From contig DAWL01000091.1 in assembly GCA_002505935.1 (NCBI GenBank), forward strand, positions 1 to 7,487: a DNA stretch of 7,487 bases, read 5' to 3'. This DNA comes from Euryarchaeota archaeon UBA226 (GTDB lineage: Archaea > Thermoplasmatota > Poseidoniia > Poseidoniales > Poseidoniaceae). The position numbers and the translations under genes are program-made. This document shows, piece after piece, positions 6,425 to 7,487 of this stretch (positions are counted from its first letter, which is position 1; every line of letters begins with the position of its first letter). The notes below the pieces were generated by a model, which made no database searches, had not been told where the DNA came from, and was given only the letters and a program-made list of their open reading frames with translations.

Positions 6425-6700
6425 ATGGCAAGAGCATCGGTCAGCGAATTGACAGTTCCATTGCGTGGTGCTTGGAACATTACGCGTTTCAAGCGTTCAC
6501 CCAGAGCAATCAAGATCATCCGCCGAGAGGTTATTCGCCATCTCAAGGTCTCTGAAGAAGAGGAAGTGTGGATTGACCCTGCAGTCAATGAGCACGTTTG
6601 GAACAGGGGCATTGAGAATCCTCCTCGCAAGGTTAAGTTGTTGATAACCCGGCACGATGAAGCAGACATACCAATCGAGGTTAAACTGCTCGAAGATTGA
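6425..6700 (+). CDS. rpl31e: 50S ribosomal protein L31e
   Basis: The 91-aa protein fits the family length. Recognisable blocks are TVPLRGAWNITRFKRSPRAIKIIRREVIRHLK (10-41) and VWIDPAVNEHVWNRGIENPPRKVKL (48-72), the latter being the classic L31e signature (IDPxxNxxxWxRGIxxPPRKV). L31e sits at the rim of the polypeptide exit tunnel near the docking site for targeting and chaperone factors. It follows rpl39e by 4 nt and precedes rps17e by 20 nt. In many euryarchaea the next gene would be the initiation factor aIF6; here it is rps17e. Confidence 0.95.
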   Translation: MARASVSELTVPLRGAWNITRFKRSPRAIKIIRREVIRHLKVSEEEEVWIDPAVNEHVWNRGIENPPRKVKLLITRHDEADIPIEVKLLED

Positions 6701-6720
6701 AATTCAATGGAGTTGAGAAC

Positions 6721-6915
6721 ATGGGAAATATCAGGCCTTCATTCATAAAAATTAGAGCCATCAGATTGGTGGAGGAACACGGAGAGCATTTCACTGATGA
6801 TTTCGACCACAATAAGAAGATGGTTCAGAAGCTGACCGACGTAGGTAATAACAAGCGCATGAGAAATTGGATTGCAGGCTATGTCACTCGCTACCGCCAG
6901 CGACGCACCGATTGA
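6721..6915 (+). CDS. rps17e: 30S ribosomal protein S17e
   Basis: The 64-aa product starts MGNIRPSFIKIRAIRLVEEH, close to the archaeal S17e pattern MGxxRxxxIKxxAxxLxxxxxxxFTxDFxxNKxxV. It continues FTDDFDHNKKMVQKLTDVGNNKRMRNWIAGYVTRYRQ, with the expected N-K-K core and a basic C-terminus. Archaeal S17e is short, about 60-75 residues, and belongs to the head of the small subunit. The ATG at 6721 is chosen over an in-frame TTG at 6697 because the TTG overlaps the rpl31e stop and would add eight non-family residues. A GGAG at 6709-6712 serves as ribosome site. The next gene starts 13 nt downstream. Confidence 0.93.
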   Translation: MGNIRPSFIKIRAIRLVEEHGEHFTDDFDHNKKMVQKLTDVGNNKRMRNWIAGYVTRYRQRRTD

Positions 6916-6928
6916 ACGGGGCGTGTAT

Positions 6929-7159
6929 ATGGAAAAGGTCCTCATCAATTGGGACCGTAATCCGGTGAGTATCCATCATTCTAGTAAGGATGTCATAGAT
7001 GCTTGCTTGTTGTATCTAAGGAACCAACATATGGTTCGCAAGCGTTCAATTTCTATGCCTGATAGAGAAAGAGGTGGTTATCTTGCCTTCATTTACCAAG
7101 TATTTGATCCACAATGGGTGATTTCTTGGGATGAAAGAAGATTGTCGGAGGAAGAATAG
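6929..7159 (+). CDS. Unrecognised small protein in the ribosomal cluster, 76 aa
   Basis: The ATG at 6929 has a GGGG run at 6918-6921, 7 nt upstream. A GTG two codons earlier (6923) is a possible alternative, and the longer frame from 6872 would overlap rps17e. The product is soluble, with no signal or membrane segment: MEKVLINWDRNPVSIHH, a helix-like stretch SSKDVIDACLLYLRNQHM (18-35), a basic patch VRKRSISMPDRERGG (36-50), a likely beta strand YLAFIYQVF (51-59) and DPQWVISWDERRLSEEE at the end. I recognise no family. It is sandwiched between rps17e (13 nt) and the RNA methyltransferase (1 nt), so a role in ribosome or tRNA maturation is the natural guess, but only from context. It may be restricted to this lineage. 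Confidence 0.8.
   Translation: MEKVLINWDRNPVSIHHSSKDVIDACLLYLRNQHMVRKRSISMPDRERGGYLAFIYQVFDPQWVISWDERRLSEEE
7147..7152 (+). promoter_or_regulatory. Ribosome binding site of the RNA methyltransferase gene
   Basis: GGAGGA lies within the last codons of the 76-aa gene, 8 nt before the ATG at 7161. It is the strongest ribosome site in the cluster and sets the methyltransferase start 1 nt after the upstream stop TAG. Confidence 0.65.
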
Positions 7160-7160
7160 C

Positions 7161-7487
7161 ATGGGGGATAGGGCGGATATTCCGCTACCGGAACATGCCA
7201 AAGATGTGGTTATAGTTCTCGTACGTACTGCCAATCCTGGGAATCTTGGGGCCGTTGCAAGGGCAATGCTGAATTTTGGATTTACCAAATTGCGCTTGTT
7301 GGACGCTCAATGTGAAATTGATGAGGATGCTAGGAAACGCGCTAAATTCGCAGGCTCTGTATTAGATGATGCTCAGTTCCATACTGATTGGGATGAATGC
7401 ATGAGTGATATTGGAATGGTCATTGGAACCACAGGGAAAAGGGAGGGTGGAGGCAAGACGTCCTTCCGGCACTTGATGGACTTGGAA
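7161..7487 (+). CDS. TrmJ/SpoU-type RNA 2'-O-methyltransferase, N-terminal 109 residues (partial)
   Basis: The frame is open to the right edge. Residues 16-49 read VVIVLVRTANPGNLGAVARA then MLNFGFTKLRLLDA, the SPOUT motif 1 region with the conserved N-x2-N-x-G-x3-R core (N25, N28, R34). AGSVLDDAQFHTDWDECMSD (64-83) and VIGTTGKREG (87-96) match the next blocks of the TrmJ family. SPOUT enzymes form a trefoil knot, act as dimers and use S-adenosylmethionine; archaeal TrmJ methylates the ribose of C32 in tRNA anticodon loops. The SAM-binding motifs 2 and 3 and any C-terminal extension lie beyond the window, so TrmJ versus another SpoU-family member, and the substrate, cannot be settled. It starts 1 nt after the 76-aa gene, so the two are probably translated together, downstream of ribosomal genes. 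Confidence 0.88.
   Translation, partial: MGDRADIPLPEHAKDVVIVLVRTANPGNLGAVARAMLNFGFTKLRLLDAQCEIDEDARKRAKFAGSVLDDAQFHTDWDECMSDIGMVIGTTGKREGGGKTSFRHLMDLE

Noticed and set aside
1..7487. CRISPR arrays, insertion sequences, tRNA or rRNA genes
   Set aside because: No regularly spaced direct repeats, transposase-like frames, terminal inverted repeats or cloverleaf sequences were seen on either strand by eye.

Overview
The window looks like chromosomal DNA from a marine archaeon of the Thermoplasmatota, most likely Marine Group II (Poseidoniales). The archaeal assignment is firm: S19e, PDCD5-family protein, L39e, L31e and S17e occur only in archaea and eukaryotes, and here they form a tight polycistronic cluster with Shine-Dalgarno sites. 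The Marine Group II placement is an inference from gene style (very large CARDB/NEW3-like surface proteins with a single membrane anchor, moderate GC) and was not tested against a database.

The window has two divergent halves that meet at about 5253-5378. The left half (1-5252, minus strand) encodes envelope proteins. In transcription order these are a 267-aa protein with two membrane segments and an outward-facing middle domain, a 1317-aa type I surface protein (signal peptide, MAM-like jelly-roll domain, about five NEW3/CARDB-like beta-sandwich repeats, one transmembrane helix, long cytoplasmic tail ending in a zinc ribbon), a 55-aa two-helix membrane miniprotein, and the first 72 residues of a cytosolic-looking protein that runs off the left edge. 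Gaps between them are 61, 36 and 11 nt, so co-transcription is plausible.

The right half (5379-7487, plus strand) is a translation cluster: rps19e, PDCD5-family protein, rpl39e, rpl31e, rps17e, an unrecognised 76-aa protein, and the 5' part of a TrmJ/SpoU-type RNA 2'-O-methyltransferase cut off by the right edge. Gaps are 1-22 nt. Two junctions place the upstream stop codon inside the next gene's Shine-Dalgarno sequence, which suggests coupled translation.

The divergent spacer holds a candidate TATA element for each direction and a strong GC-rich inverted repeat between them. No tRNA, rRNA, CRISPR array, insertion sequence or attachment site was seen. There is no gene-free stretch longer than about 130 bases. 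The least explained parts are the transmembrane surface protein with a cytosolic zinc ribbon and its small membrane partners, and the 76-aa protein in the ribosomal cluster.
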